From Magicicada septendecula (taxonomy: Eukaryota; Arthropoda; Insecta; Hemiptera; Cicadidae): 64,000 bases of DNA. Below the pieces are notes generated by a model. The model ran no database searches. It saw nothing but the letters and a program-made list of their open reading frames with translations, and had not been told where the DNA came from. The translations under genes and the position numbers were made by a program. Below, in pieces: positions 22,920 to 34,599 of this stretch; position 1 is the first letter of the stretch, and every line of letters starts with the position of its first letter. The stretch covers positions 435,965,080-436,029,079 of the forward strand of contig CM068373.1 in the NCBI GenBank assembly GCA_034769895.1, in the 5' to 3' direction.

Positions 22920-23758
22920 ACATCAATATAATTTTTTTACCAGAAACCCTTACACAAGCATAATTAGACAAATAAATATTTGCTGTAATATTGGCCCTGC
23001 AAATATGTAATATGTGTATGATATTTGGCACTACAAAACAGTATTGAAATTTGTAACATTTTACCGCACAAATTAAAATCATTAAATTATACATTGTAGT
23101 GTAGTGTGACATTATTGATACATATTTGTCCTGGAATTCAATTTATCACTGCATGAGTTACAGTGATATTTGTATGTTTAATCTTTGTTTCCTGGCATAC
23201 ATAGATTATACTTCACACAAGATTTTTGTTAGCTGCTACAACCTTCACGATGACAGAGTCATGGAGTGTTAACACATCTGCCTTATTGGTTTGCAAAATG
23301 AGTTGCATGGGTATGTCCCCTAAGTTAATGTGGCATGGCATTTCTCCAAGATTTTGTCTGTTTTGTATTTAAAGCTCATAGGTTATTTCATCTAGCATAT
23401 TTCTGATTTCTGCATGCATACTGTTTCTTTACAATTCAACATTAGTTCAGTGCATTACTGACAGATTTATTTGTATCTCAAAACTGCTAATTTCCGATGG
23501 TTTATGTCAATTTTTTTTAACAGTTCCCTGTTGTGAACTGCACATTTGTTATAGTGTTGGCTTGCACAGTGTTTGAATTTTTGAGGGATTTTGTTGTAAT
23601 TTTATATTACAAAGTGACTAAAAACTTCGTGACTAAAGATAAAATATTATGGTAATTAATTTCAAATCGAGCTGAATTGAATAGTGTAGAAAATGAAGAG
23701 ACATTTCGATCTGACAATAGAGGTAAGCCTACATAATTTGAGGTTACTTCATCTCAGT
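22920..23758. other. Intergenic, no gene seen
   Basis: AT-rich sequence without a supported reading frame or repeat. Confidence 0.5.
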
Positions 23759-23766
23759 ATTTATAC

Positions 23767-24383
23767 CAGGGTTCCCAACTAGTGTGGGTACATGGAGGGA
23801 TCCAAGGTGGTACGCAAAAAGACCTAGCTAGGAAAATAGTATTACTCTTAATAAAAAATAAAAATAAAATTTTATGTTCAAAACAACAATAAATTTTTGT
23901 ATCAGACATTGAAGTCTTTAATACCATTTGTGTCAAATTACCTTTGTGAAAGTGGATTTGCTGAACTCGTTTATGTTAAAAGCAAATATAGGAACAGGAT
24001 TATATTAAGTGATTTAAGGTTAAAAATAACATCAATAGAAACTGACATTAACTCCTGGGTACAAAATAAGCAGTAGCAAGTTTCACAGTAATTATTTACT
24101 TTTTAGTAGATCTGTAATGAAAGTAATCAACCGTCTTGTGAAAAACTATAGTTTATTATAGCATAGAACCAACATGAAATTGGTTTTAAAAATCAGTCCT
24201 CGTTTTGTAAATTCTGTGTATTAGATTTAATTATTATAAATAACTGGCAATAATAAGATATGCTATTTGTGTTTTCCTGAGTTTTTATTGAAAAACCCCA
24301 ATTAACTTTAAACTCTGGTGGTACTTAAAATAAACGCGGAAGACCAAAGTGGTATGTGGGTCCAGAAATGTTGGGAACCACTG
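23767..24383 (+). mobile_element. Internally deleted hAT element with 8-bp target duplication
   Basis: Terminal inverted repeats CAGGGTTCCCAAC (23767) and GTTGGGAACCACTG (to 24383), flanked by ATTTATAC (23759-23766) and GTTTATAC (24384-24391), 7 of 8 identical. Short CAG-type inverted termini with 8-bp duplication are diagnostic of hAT. The 617-bp body retains only the last exon-like piece of the transposase. Confidence 0.85.
23909..24076 (+). pseudogene. hAT transposase dimerisation-domain remnant
   Basis: 55 codons in frame to a TAG at 24074-24076 read LIPFVSNYLCESGFAEL ... KSKYRNRI ... DLRLKITSIETDI. This is the C-terminal hATC dimerisation region (the P.VS...E..FS....K.K.RNRL..DLR pattern) found in hAT transposases and their domesticated ZBED-type relatives. 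Everything upstream, including the RNase H-like catalytic core, is deleted. Confidence 0.75.
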
Positions 24384-24391
24384 GTTTATAC

Positions 24392-25449
24392 TGAATATAT
24401 GAAGGGCCCAGGGGAAGAAGAGGTAAGTCAGTTTTTACAAATTCACAGGAGGCGATTTTTAAAATTGCAAGACTCAAATCTATGATTAAATATCAATTTT
24501 ATTATTTATTACATTCTGTTAACATTTCCTATTTTTATTTCAACTATTTAGTAAAAAATCAATAAATAGTAAAAGTAATACAGTTTTACTGGTTATGAAG
24601 GAGGTAAGTCAAGCAAATAGATGTTAAAAATTAAATGGGAACGTCAACTAACAATTTATGTAATTTTTTTTTACAAAATGCATTATAGAATAGAGTTTAA
24701 ATCGAGCTTACTTATAGAATTACAATATTTTCCATTCTTATTTTTTAATTCTCACTTTTTTCAACACCTGTCTTCTGCAACAACATACAGTCCTACTTTG
24801 TTAGCAATTTAAAGTAATGTTGCGATTCTTGGCTACAAAATTTTGACAAATTTTACTTTGGGAATGTGTAGTAAATCTGAAAAAAGTATATAATTGAATA
24901 GATAATTGAAAAGTAGATAACTTAGCAACCAAAATGGTCAATATAAGAAAGATAGTTACTCTGTTCCATTTTCTACCGGAAATTACAATATTCACATATT
25001 AAACCTACTTTGTTAGGTCTACTGTAAAATATTACAATAAAAAAATATTAGGCCTACCTTCATAAAGCGGATCTGGCAGCTGAAACTCGTCTGGTACCTG
25101 CTGTCTCCTTTGATGTCAGTTCCCAATTACTGCAGATTCAAAGTGTCCACTGTAGGTACTGCGCTGAAACACAAAGCGAGGGTTTGTGTTAACGATTTTC
25201 ATTTCCCTAACTGGCCGGCTCGTAAAAGGACATTTCTTGATGTATTTTTACTGCAGGTGGTGTCCAGCTTTGCAACATTAATTGGCCAACTTCTACCACA
25301 TCAAATTGACTTGGTTTGACTCTTGCCTCGCGAAACATCTGCCCATTGGTTTGAGAGTTCCACTTTAACCTTTTGGTTGATGATGCCCATATTTTTGTCA
25401 GTTTCCATGTATGAATGCCCTCTCATTGGGAAACATACTTTCAAATCTA
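24392..25449. other. Intergenic with repeat fragments
   Basis: A ~30-bp stretch beginning at about 24398 (AAGGGCCCAGGGGAAGAAG) recurs inverted at about 59200-59230, so it belongs to a dispersed repeat. No gene is supported. Confidence 0.4.
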
Positions 25450-26464
25450 TTTTAATAGTGAACTAAGCTGTGAAGGAATCTAATGACAGTGTAGTTTTTG
25501 TTCTGGCCTCCACAAGAATAAAAAAAATGTGGAGGTTTTGAACATTTCCATCCAGAATATTGTAAAGAAAATGATGAACCATTGAACACTCCTCATCACT
25601 GCCTTTATTGCCAACGGTTTGAGGATAAGTGTAAAACACACTTGTTTCTGTTGACAAAATATGGACATTAAATGTGTAGACAGACAATTGACATCTGTAA
25701 TATACGTCATTTGTTGAGATGTTAGGAAATAGATTTTTTTTTTAAGTCGAAACAAATTGCTTCAGAATTATCACAACCTACTTCTAAGCTTAGCATTTTG
25801 CTTCCTTTTGTAAAACCTTTATTTTATGTACCATATGATCTGTTTGAAATTGTTTTATTTCATCATCTATTCTCTTAATTTCCACAGCATTTGAGAGGTT
25901 GGCCTTTTGTGATTGCAAGTTTTTTATTTTAGCAGTGAACTTCTCACAGATGCTGCAATTATCTTTTCTTGGGTATCCAAATGAGATGTTGAATTCATTT
26001 GAGAAAATGGTTCTATAAGACTCATACGACACTGACAAATTTGTATAATTTTGACTACATATTATACATTTTAGTTATGTTCAACTCCTCAGACAAGTAA
26101 ATTTTTTTTTCATTCTGCTAGATTATAATACCCTTTTCTTCTTTTAAATGAACTAATGTGTTCTATGACAGCATTTGTTTTCTCTACAGATATTTTTCTA
26201 GGTCTAGATGACTGTTTGCTCCTACCATCGTTTAGAGACATACCAGTTTCTTTCAATGCTTTATGGAGAACTTTAAGTTTCTTTCCGATCCCATGAATAG
26301 ATAAGAAAGCTTTAAAACAGACTTGCACTTCTTTCATTTTGTTTTCCCCATCAAGAAACCTAACCCTGTATGAATAGAATGCATCATGAAACAGTCTCAC
26401 TTTCGTCCAATCGCGGGCGCCTATTTTGAATTTCTTTGACAATAATTAATCCACAAGGATATAC
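25450..26464 (-). pseudogene. Remnant of a multicopy DDE-nuclease-like insect gene/transposase
   Basis: Minus-strand pieces in order: 26442-26110 (WTKVRLFHDAFYSYRVRFLD, then GIGKKLKVLHKALKETG and RSKQSSRPRKIS, a helix-turn-helix-like region), 26038-25790 (SYRTIFSNEFNISFGYPRKD, CSICEKF zinc-binding pair), and 25755-25460 (YTFNVHILST, HHFLYNIL, then after a frameshift SCGGQNKNYTVIRFLHSL). I recognise the order from a large family of uncharacterised insect proteins with a DSCxGQNKN motif that looks like an RNase H-fold nuclease; function is unproven. The Asp of that motif falls at the frameshift. The upstream end is cut by the Bel/Pao insertion at 26465. Confidence 0.6.
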
Positions 26465-26873
26465 TGTTGCCTTGAACTTGCTGTCCCCTTGCGTAGCTTG
26501 GGGTTAACGGCTGTTCACACTTTAAACCATAGGCTGGGGTTAAACAAAATATAAAACAAAGTGGACTGTATAAACGGTTTATTATAAAAACAGATAAAGT
26601 CATATTCATGCGAATCTGCGTGTGCCCGTACGACTGCATATGTAATAATTTAAGCTAATTAAAATTGAATTTATTGAATTGTTCACATATTGACGGCCTT
26701 AATTGAATTTTGCATAACACATGCGTGGAATAGCCTGTTGCCTCATGGAGCTCCGTGAGTCGAATGCTAGATTGGAAAGGGGAGCGGACCGACCTTAGTA
26801 CATCCCGGCTATAACGTGATATGAGCCGATGTCACAGGGGAATCATGGTTTGAACACATTTTAAATCTGAACA
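26465..26873 (-). repeat. Bel/Pao 3' LTR
   Basis: Near-identical to 32589-32995; shared tracts include GAACTTGCTGTCCCCTTGCG near the left end. The two LTRs differ by scattered substitutions and small indels, so this insertion is older than the Penelope tandem. Confidence 0.85.
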
Positions 26874-26974
26874 CTGCCCGTCAAAAATAGATTTCGATTT
26901 TTCCTGAGCATGATGCAGTGAGCAGTTTACTCACCCATGATGCCAACAGCAGCTACATAAATTGGTTGTAACAC

Positions 26975-27250
26975 ATAATTGAATAGAATACATGAATCGC
27001 ATAAATCACAAATTCAGTACAATACATAAATTGAATAGAATGCATAGATTGAATAAAATACATGAATTGACAACAATGCATAAATTGAATGGCATGCATA
27101 AATCACATAAATTGAATGCAATACATAAATTAAATAGAATACATAGATTGAATAAAATACACGAATTGCATAAATCCCAAATTGAACGCAATACATAAAT
27201 TAAATAGAATACATAGATTGAATAAAATACATGAATTGCATAAATTGATT
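26975..27250. repeat. AT-rich minisatellite (~15-bp unit)
   Basis: About 17 degenerate copies of an ATACATAAATTGAAT-type unit, with a ~70-bp higher-order repeat (27120-27180 versus 27190-27245). Lies between the integrase end and the 3' LTR. The open frames across it on both strands are artefacts of the repeat. Confidence 0.85.
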
Positions 27251-27521
27251 AAAGTCCTCTGCACAAGGCAACATTACTGAGGACCAAAACAATAACACCC
27301 CTTCGCATAGAGTGAAACCCATATACGAGTGACGACAATCCTTATTCGTTGGACACAGGTAAAGCGCACAGCTTATGAATAGGTCGATGCAATATACCAC
27401 GAGGAGTGCAGACGTCAACGACAGAAAGAGGACGGGAGTTCAAAGACGCGTCAATTTGAGGAAGGATCGTGTATAATTCCTCAAAGTTAAGAATGGTGGC
27501 GCAGATGACGCTTGACGCTTT

Positions 27522-28159
27522 TTACACCACTCTCCCAAAGGCTGCTGAAGTGCGGTGAGGAGGGTGGAATGAACGACCACTTGAAACCTTGGGCAAGTGA
27601 GAATGAGTGAATACTCGTTTTAAATTCCTCAGAGATAAATAATTTGTATAACTCGCGGCCTTAAAATTAGTGCCGTTGTCAGATATCATTTCCCCGGGAA
27701 TGCCGCGGCGGGCAATGAATCGTTTAAAGGCGGCAATAAATACCTCAGCAGTCAAGTCGGACACAAATTCCAAATGAATCGCCTTCGTAGCGAGACAGAC
27801 AAACAAGCATATGTATGCCTTTGAGGTAGTTTTGGATCGCTGCCCGCCATGACGGATCACGTAGGGCCGCCGTAATCTACAGCAGGCGAAGAAAAGGCCT
27901 TGGTCAATACCACTCTTGACGAAGGCAACTGACCAAGTTGCTGCGTCTGGTTGTGGGTTCTGAAGCGAAAGCAATTGATGCACTTGCGGATGACAGAACT
28001 GACAACAATTTTGCCGTTGACGATTCGACACCTTTGACGAACAGAACTTAGCGTTAACTGAACGCCCGCGTGAAGCAGCCTCGAATGCTCAGCCTCTATT
28101 ATTAATCTGAGGTGGACCTTTGGGTGCAGAATAATCTGATGCTTAGTATCGTAATGCAA
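27522..28159 (-). pseudogene. Bel/Pao integrase
   Basis: Read in two overlapping frames (28159-27857 and 28031-27522). The zinc-binding end has HAGVQ and CINCFRF; the catalytic core has VDYGGP (first Asp) and SDNGTNFKAA (second Asp), followed by a premature end before the glutamate. This enzyme inserts cDNA into the genome. Non-functional through frameshifting and truncation. Confidence 0.75.
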
Positions 28160-29100
28160 ATCGGAATGTTGGAGACGATCCCCAACCCGAAGTAACCCCG
28201 AATCGTTGATGAATGGATCAAGAGAGATAATTTGGATAGATTGCCATTCTTTATCTCGATGATTTCTTTGTGAAAGTACGTCAGTTGAGATTGGCGTATA
28301 AAGAAATTTAAAGTGTTGTTTAATTCCTCCCTGGACAGTCGCAGGCCATTTCCCGAACCAGGGGAATTCGATCTCAGATTATAGATAAATCTGAAACAGT
28401 AGCTGATAACGCGTATCAACCTCTGAAGAGTGGAAAAGTCCTCACTTATATCGGTAGCGACGACGCTAGCCATACATTCAAGTATTGCCGATTGTTTTTG
28501 TTCGGATCGGCACTCACGTATGGTGGCCGAATCATTTGTGCTGAACTTGGGGTGGCGAATTGGATCTTGCAAAAGCCATGCCACCACAATTGGAAGTTCC
28601 GCAATTTGTCTGGATGACAACCACGAGACAGAATATCGGTGGGGTTATACTGGGACTTCACATGATGCCAGTCAGCGTTATTGGAACCCTGCTGGATTTC
28701 AGCCACACGATTGGCGACTAAGGTCTTCCACCTGGAGGACTCACCGTGTATCCAGTGGAGGGCGACCATGGAGTCGGAGTACAGATGGATCTCGTCAGCA
28801 TGTATGTTCAATGCACGAATAACCTTTTGAAGCAAACGGACAAGCAGAAGACAACCGCAAGCTCAAGTCTGGGCAGTGTAATTTGTTTTAGGGGTGCTAC
28901 CCTGGATTTCGAACACAGTAAATTAGATAAGACACGCCTATTATCATATACAAATATACAATTCTTCCGTATTTGCAACAACCATAACCCTCACAGGAAG
29001 CATCCGCGAACCCGTGAATTTGAAACGATCTCATGTATGGGTTAGACTTTATGCAACGGTTCATATTAATATTATTGACTAGATTTAGTTTACTATACAA
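28160..29100 (-). pseudogene. Bel/Pao RNase H and connection region
   Basis: Minus strand 29100-28897 carries IHGFADASCEGYG, the RNase H start in Pao elements; 28835-28446 carries EIHLYSDSMVALHWI, KTLVANRVAEIQ, WHHVKSQYNPTDILSRG and WWHG; 28620-28102 continues toward the integrase. Several frameshifts. It would degrade the RNA strand during reverse transcription. Confidence 0.75.
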
Positions 29101-30110
29101 TTCCCTCCATTTGGGGAGAAGAGAATCTGATAAGACCTCATCCCAATTCGTTTTTGCTTGAATTCGTTTGTGCTTGCCAAAGCTGCTGCATGAAACGTTT
29201 GTATAGAAAAACTACGGGACCAAGTAGACCCAAGGGTCATAAATGCCCGCATTTACTGAAAGAACAGTTCTTTTGGTAAACGCCTCATGGCAAGGTTTGA
29301 GCGTTGTCTTATAAACAAACATATCGGAACCGTTGTTCCATAGTAGCCCTAAAGTGCTCACATTTTCACCCTTGTTTAGGTGTATGGCAGTGCCGCGTGC
29401 CGCATTGGTTTATGATTTCTTGGGTGTTGGAAGACCATTTGTGCAGGGGAAACCCATACTGTCGAAGTAATTCACTAACATCCGATCTCAACCGTTTGAG
29501 CTCATCTATATCATCGCAGCCGGTAATTAAATCATCGACGTAGAGACGTCATTAGCAATAACTCGGCATGCCAAGGGAAACTGATTGAGGTTGTCATTCG
29601 CAACCTGGAATAGACACCTTGTAGCAAGAAATGAAGCGCTGGCTGTGTCATAAGTCACAGTCCTGAGAACGATATGTTTCAACTCCAAGTCGGGGGAATC
29701 CCGCCAAAGTATTCTTTGGAGGTTACAATCGCTTGAATCGACCAAAATTTGTCTATAGGCCTACATCTTCTCGATGTCGTACGTTAAGCCATAGACGTGG
29801 GTCCTAAATCTGATTATAATAGAAAAAAGTCTTGCTGTATTTTCGATCCTACCAGTAGCGTATCATTAAGTGAACGGCCAATAGCGGATTTTGCGGACGC
29901 ATCAAATACCACGCGGAGTTTTGTAGTCAGACTTGAGTTCTTGAAACCGCGTGATGGGGTAAGTAGTACACCTTGGAGCGGTGAACCAAATTGCTTAGAA
30001 TAGTCATGCCTCAACCCAGGAGGCATTCCTCATGAGTTTACGCTCAAGAGTCCGAAAACGCTGTTTAGCACGGGTCAGCGAATCGCCCAGACCCATATCA
30101 CCAGACCTGC
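29101..30110 (-). pseudogene. Bel/Pao reverse transcriptase
   Basis: Minus strand 30026-29814 shows SSLTTKLRVVFDASAKS and GRSLNDTLLVG, the Pao RT fingers/palm signature; 29745-29527 shows QRILWRDSP, TVTYDTASASFLATRCL and PLACRVIAND. The YVDD catalytic box follows at about 29545-29530 only after a frameshift. Dead copy. Confidence 0.8.
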
Positions 30111-31144
30111 CAGAATTTTTTAACCATAGAAGTGAGCCCTTTATTGTCATTTCTCGCAATAAATGACGAAGCACGACAAGGAGATTTAAATTTGAAAGGA
30201 AGATTTCCGGACACAATGTAACCCAGTCTAGTTTCCTGAAGAATGGGGGAGTTCCCGTCCCTGACAAATTTGCCGGGCTTAATCAAACTTAAGAAGAATT
30301 GGGCGCCCAGCAGAACGTCAATGCTCGAGGACGTGCTGAAGTTTGGGTCAGCTAGGAATATACCCTCGGTTAATCCCAACTGCGCAGGATCAAAAGATTC
30401 CGTGGAGAGATTGGGCAGGATTGAGAATTGTACGCTAGAATTGAATTTTTCGTATAGCGATTGTAAGGTAATAGTGGTGCTGTGGTGGGACCGACAGGAC
30501 GCATTGTTGATGCCTGTAATTGGCAACTCATTTTTTACAAGGTTCAATTTAAGTTTTTTGGCAAATGCCTGTGTAATGAAATTCGCCTGGCTACCAGAGT
30601 TCAGTAAAATCCTGCAAAGGCGGGGTTTACCAGAATTTTCTAAGGTTTTGCACAACGCAGTAGACAATAGTATGTTCCTATTAATTTTTAGTTTGAGGGC
30701 ACAGTAGGTGCCCTGTGCTGTATGTATTAAGGAGTGATGTTTCTTAGAGCAAGTTTTACAAGTGCTTATTTTACATTCATTTACAGAAAGGCCCACCCGC
30801 AAGCAGTTAAAGCAGCATTTATTTTTAATTAAAAACTCCTTACGTTTGTCAACGGTTAACCCGTCAAATTGTTTACACGTATATAAGTGGTGGTCAGCAC
30901 TCCACATTGCACATTGAATGTTTTTAGAATTAGCATGATAGCTGACCGCCTTGCCTTGTTTTGAATTGTTTACATATTTTATCAGTTGTTTAGGCCTTGC
31001 TGAGTTGCCTGCCCGACCACTCTCGGAATCTGCCGCCACGGTTTCCAGCACCGATCTCCTATTGTTTAAAAACTCAATCAACCCTTCAAAATCGGGAAAG
31101 TTGACGTTAGAGAGCAACTCCATCCAACGTTTGGAAGTATTCAA
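30098..31144 (-). pseudogene. Bel/Pao gag C-terminus and aspartic protease
   Basis: 348-codon frame. Residues ~75-145 hold a Cys/His-rich nucleic-acid-binding region (CAMWSADHHLYTC, CCFNCLRVG, CKTCSKKHH). The A17-type retropepsin follows with RILLNSGSQANFIT: the catalytic Asp of the DSGS motif has become Asn, so the protease is inactive even though the frame is open. The downstream domain (LLGAQFFLSLI, GYIVSGNL) is normal for the family. Confidence 0.8.
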
Positions 31145-31925
31145 GTCAATTTCGACGCTATTAGCTGAGTGACAATAAGCTCATACATATTTACGGGTAA
31201 CGCCATAACCTTGAGAGCGTTTATGGTTGTGGTTCTTTTATTAAGAAATTTAGATGTGCTACCCACCGATTGCCTATCGATAGAATTGATTTTCAGTATA
31301 TCTTCGACATGGTGGATGGCGATAATTAGCTTATTGTCAAATCTTGTCTTGAGTAACCCTAGGGCTACGCCATAATTTTATTCTCACCGGTTATATGCAG
31401 CGATTGTATAACTTGGAGCGCTTCATCCTTTAATGAATTGTGTAAGTATTGAAACTTTTGTATGTTGGTAAGATCCAAGCGAGAATCTACCAAGTCGTTG
31501 AATATGTGTATGTAGTGTTGCCACTCCATAACATTTCCGCTAAATTCTGGGATTTTAACGGGCTCCAGTTGCGTGACATGAGCGAATCTTTCCGCTCTAC
31601 AGTCATTAGCAGTAGTATTTGAATTCTCATTAAGATTAGTCGAGAATTTTTCTATAAGATTGTGCAGTTTGCACTCGATTATACATAAATCATCTTCCAC
31701 CTGGATTCGATCGCTATCCGCGTCAAAAACAACGTCCTCGGACAACTCGAGTTCGGATTGAATTGTGTCATATTTGCGCTGGAGCTCCACCAGCGACCTT
31801 AATTTAACATGCAACGCGTGGACGCTATTTTTTGTTATGCCGAAAGCATCCGCGAAAATATTGATTGTTGTTATTGAGGCCTTAATAACGGCCCTTTGCC
31901 TTATGAGCTGTTTGCTTTCGGCCAT
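31145..31925 (-). pseudogene. Bel/Pao gag N-terminus (DUF1759-type)
   Basis: Start MAESKQLIRQRAVIK at 31925, open to 31365, then continuing after a frameshift with RFDNKLIIAIHHVEDIL to about 31150. The segment LEPVKIPEFSGNVMEWQHYI is the hallmark of Pao-type gag. It forms the nucleocapsid particle. Two frames plus the next ORF would make one gag-pol. Confidence 0.8.
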
Positions 31926-32588
31926 ATTGAGCGTATTAAGACGTGGAACGAAAGTAAAACAGGCAATTCAGTTCTCAGCAATATAACTACGTATTAATAG
32001 TTAAATAGAATAATTGAAAACAAATAACACAACATAACATAATGAGTACATAATAGTTCAAAATATATCATGGCAAAAACGTCTTACTTGGAACTTCCAC
32101 TGATTCGAGATAATAAGCTACATACGGTTGTAGAGATTATCAGCTGATGTCGGATAAGAGTTAACCAGGATGACGTAGTTGCCGTTAAGTAGAACGGGTT
32201 GTTATCTCTTGAGATATCGGCAGGCTCGTGACGTCGGATTTCTGCAGTGCGGTGAGATAAGATGCGTCTGTCTGCCTCTGCGTAGATGTGTCATACCTGT
32301 CCAATTCTGTTTGCGCTGCATGTAATAGATTGTCCGGTAGACACTTGGGAACGTATTGCAAACCGCAATTTTACGCATTTTATTTACAAGTTAAATGATT
32401 TTGCGGAACTTACGCATAACAGTTTCAATGCCCTAATAATACTTGGACGCATACAGGTATGCCACACTAATATCCGAAAACGGGCACACACTAACTCCCT
32501 TACGACGCTTAAAGTCCGTCACTCCGCACTGCTCGTAAGTTTTTACGCGCCTTGAGATCGAAATTGAATCCGGCCCTGGTGGACCATA
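31926..32588 (-). other. Bel/Pao leader
   Basis: Untranslated region between LTR and gag, with the candidate primer-binding site at 32570-32586. The plus-strand open frame at 32286-32555 has no domain. Confidence 0.6.
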
Positions 32589-32995
32589 TGTTGTGTTGAA
32601 CTTGCTGTCCCCTTGCGTAGCTTGGGGTTAACGGCTGTTCACACTTTAAACAATAGGCTGGGTTTAAACAAAATATGAAACGATAACGTGGACTGTATAA
32701 TCATAAAACAAAGATTAAATTATATTCATGCGAATCCGCACGTGCTCGTACAACTGCATATCTAATAATTTAAGCTAATTAAAATTGAATTAATTGAGTC
32801 GTTCACATATTGGCGGCCGTAAATTGAATTTTGCGTAACACACGCGCGGAACAGGCTGTTGCCTCCTGGAGCTCCGTGAGTCGAGTGCTATTTTTGAAAG
32901 GGGGGGGCGGACCGACCTTAGCTCGTCCGGCTACAACGTGATATGCAGCCGACGTCACAGGCGAATCATGGTTGAACACATTTTTAATCTGAACA
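32589..32995 (-). repeat. Bel/Pao 5' LTR
   Basis: Pairs with 26465-26873. Ends TGTTG (left) and GAACA (right) on the plus strand. Confidence 0.85.
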
Positions 32996-33044
32996 TACAC
33001 ATTCTTGAATATTAATTGCTACACTTTCACATGTGAAACTTACT

Positions 33045-33329
33045 TTATTTATTTTCCTCGTACGACGTTTCAGCATGATGTTCGCCTTCCTCAGCGAGGT
33101 ATGATACAGAATGTCTGGAACTTTTAACGGTTTTTTCTAGTTGGTAGGTTGTGTGGGGTGTGTGTGGAGGTGGAAGGGTGTTGGCGTGGGATTCCGAATT
33201 ATTGTATGTTTTGTGTATAATTGTGTCAAAGAGTGCGTGTGATTTAAAGTGTAATTGGTCATTAAGTATGTTGTTTGGTTGCATTGTGTAGTGTTTGTAT
33301 ATTTCGTATTGTTCTAGCTGTGTTAACAA
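33045..33329 (-). pseudogene. Penelope-like element fragment, C-terminal end and tail
   Basis: Minus strand LEQYEIYKHYTMQPNNIL then HFKSHALFDTIIH aligns with the end of the protein at 4207-6685 (EQFEIYRYHTLQPNNIL...). Only the last ~55 codons plus the 3' tail are present. Related to, but clearly diverged from, the tandem copy. Confidence 0.8.
33056..33099 (-). ncRNA. Hammerhead-like motif in Penelope fragment tail
   Basis: Minus strand: CCTCG (stem I), CTGAGGA, hairpin AGGC...GCT, GAAA, CGTCGTA, CGAGG (stem I partner). CCTCG/CGAGG is a perfect 5-bp helix although the sequence differs from the other tails, which is what covariation would look like. Confidence 0.6.
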
Positions 33330-33852
33330 TCAAGACAGCAGAAATCTCAAGATTATAGGATGTGTAGGATCTCAAGATTATTTTTTATGTTGGTATATCT
33401 GTGGTTTTTTTGTCTGTATGTATTTGTCGCCACTTTAAAAACTTTAAAGTTAGTTAAGTCAGATCAGAGGTCATGTTTATATACATGCTGTGTGTGTGTG
33501 TGGAGGGGTACACAATTTAATTTGATAAATGTACTTAGTAATCTAGTTAGAAAATATAGCGAATGAAATATATGAAACGAGTTAGGTTAAGTAAATAAAA
33601 TTTTATAAGCACTGTTTATTTTACTCAGCTGTCATTACAACTAGTATTAATTTTTAAATCTGTCTGAGTACTTTACATGTAAAAATGTAAATTTTACTTT
33701 TTGCATGTGTCTTTGATAAATGTAGCATAGCACATCAGGTATAAAAAGTACCCTCTCACATCAACAATAAATTAATTATTATCTTATTTATCTAAGTGTC
33801 TGCAAGTGAAATTGGTGCAAATGCCGCTGTTCACAACTGGCAGAACAGTGAC

Positions 33853-33886
<34 letters not shown>

Positions 33887-34590
33887 CGCGCGCGTGATAT
33901 TTAAGCAAGAAACAGGATTTGTGTAAGTTGCATTTGAGAAAGATTTTGCCAGGCTCCTAGTACTACTTATTATAGTGTACTATTTACTATCATTTATGCA
34001 TTGTACCGGTACCCTATTATACACATTTCACAATTACTCTTGTCAAACACTGTCACTATTCTAAGATCTTTCAAGCAAAGATACACATGTCCATCCAAGT
34101 TGTGAATAACGTTAACCAGTAAACAATTGACAAAATGTTCAGAGTAATTATGTTTTAATTAAAATCAACAGAGACAAACTGATATTTTAATTCGGCTTGA
34201 GTTAGCCCTTAGTCACTTAAAAGTAAATTAAATGCCTGGCATCTAGAAACAGTAAAACTGTTTGGATACATAAGCTAAGTCAGATAGTAAAAATCTGTTG
34301 CAAAGTTTCTGAGATTGCCTCTTACAAACTCATAAAGTAAAAAAACTTACAAACTTTCTCCATTTACAATACTACTAGAGATATTAACAGGAAAACAAAA
34401 TGAGCACAGAAGAAAAGTACAAATCAGTATTTGCAGTATGCCTTTATATGGTATAACATATAGGTCTATGTATATGCCATGTTACTTTATATGGAATATA
34501 AATTGTGATTGTTAAATAAAGTTTAGTTGTTACCGTTTCATCTGAAATTTGCTTATTAAATTTAAATTATATGAAAACTATGCTATGTTT
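33330..34590. other. Intergenic with GT/GC microsatellite
   Basis: (GT)n followed by (GC)n at about 33855-33894. No supported gene. Confidence 0.5.
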
Positions 34591-34599
34591 ATTTACAGA

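Larger units (their letters stand above)
26465..32995 (-). mobile_element. Bel/Pao LTR retrotransposon (6.5 kb, degraded)
   Basis: Two LTRs, 26465-26873 and 32589-32995 (about 408 bp each, TG...CA), enclose minus-strand gag, protease, RT, RNase H and integrase in Bel/Pao order. Flanks TATAC (26460-26464) and TACAC (32996-33000) are a one-mismatch 5-bp duplication, as expected for this class. A candidate primer-binding site on the minus strand (32570-32586, TGGTCCACCAGGGCCGG) lies 2 nt inside the upstream LTR. All genes are frameshifted. It inserted just upstream of the DDE-like remnant. Confidence 0.88.

Noticed and set aside
26992..27198. Apparent repetitive protein of HKLN/MHRLN units and possible CRISPR-like array
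   Set aside because: It is a degenerate ~15-bp minisatellite without spacers; frames on both strands are equally open, as expected for a period divisible by three.
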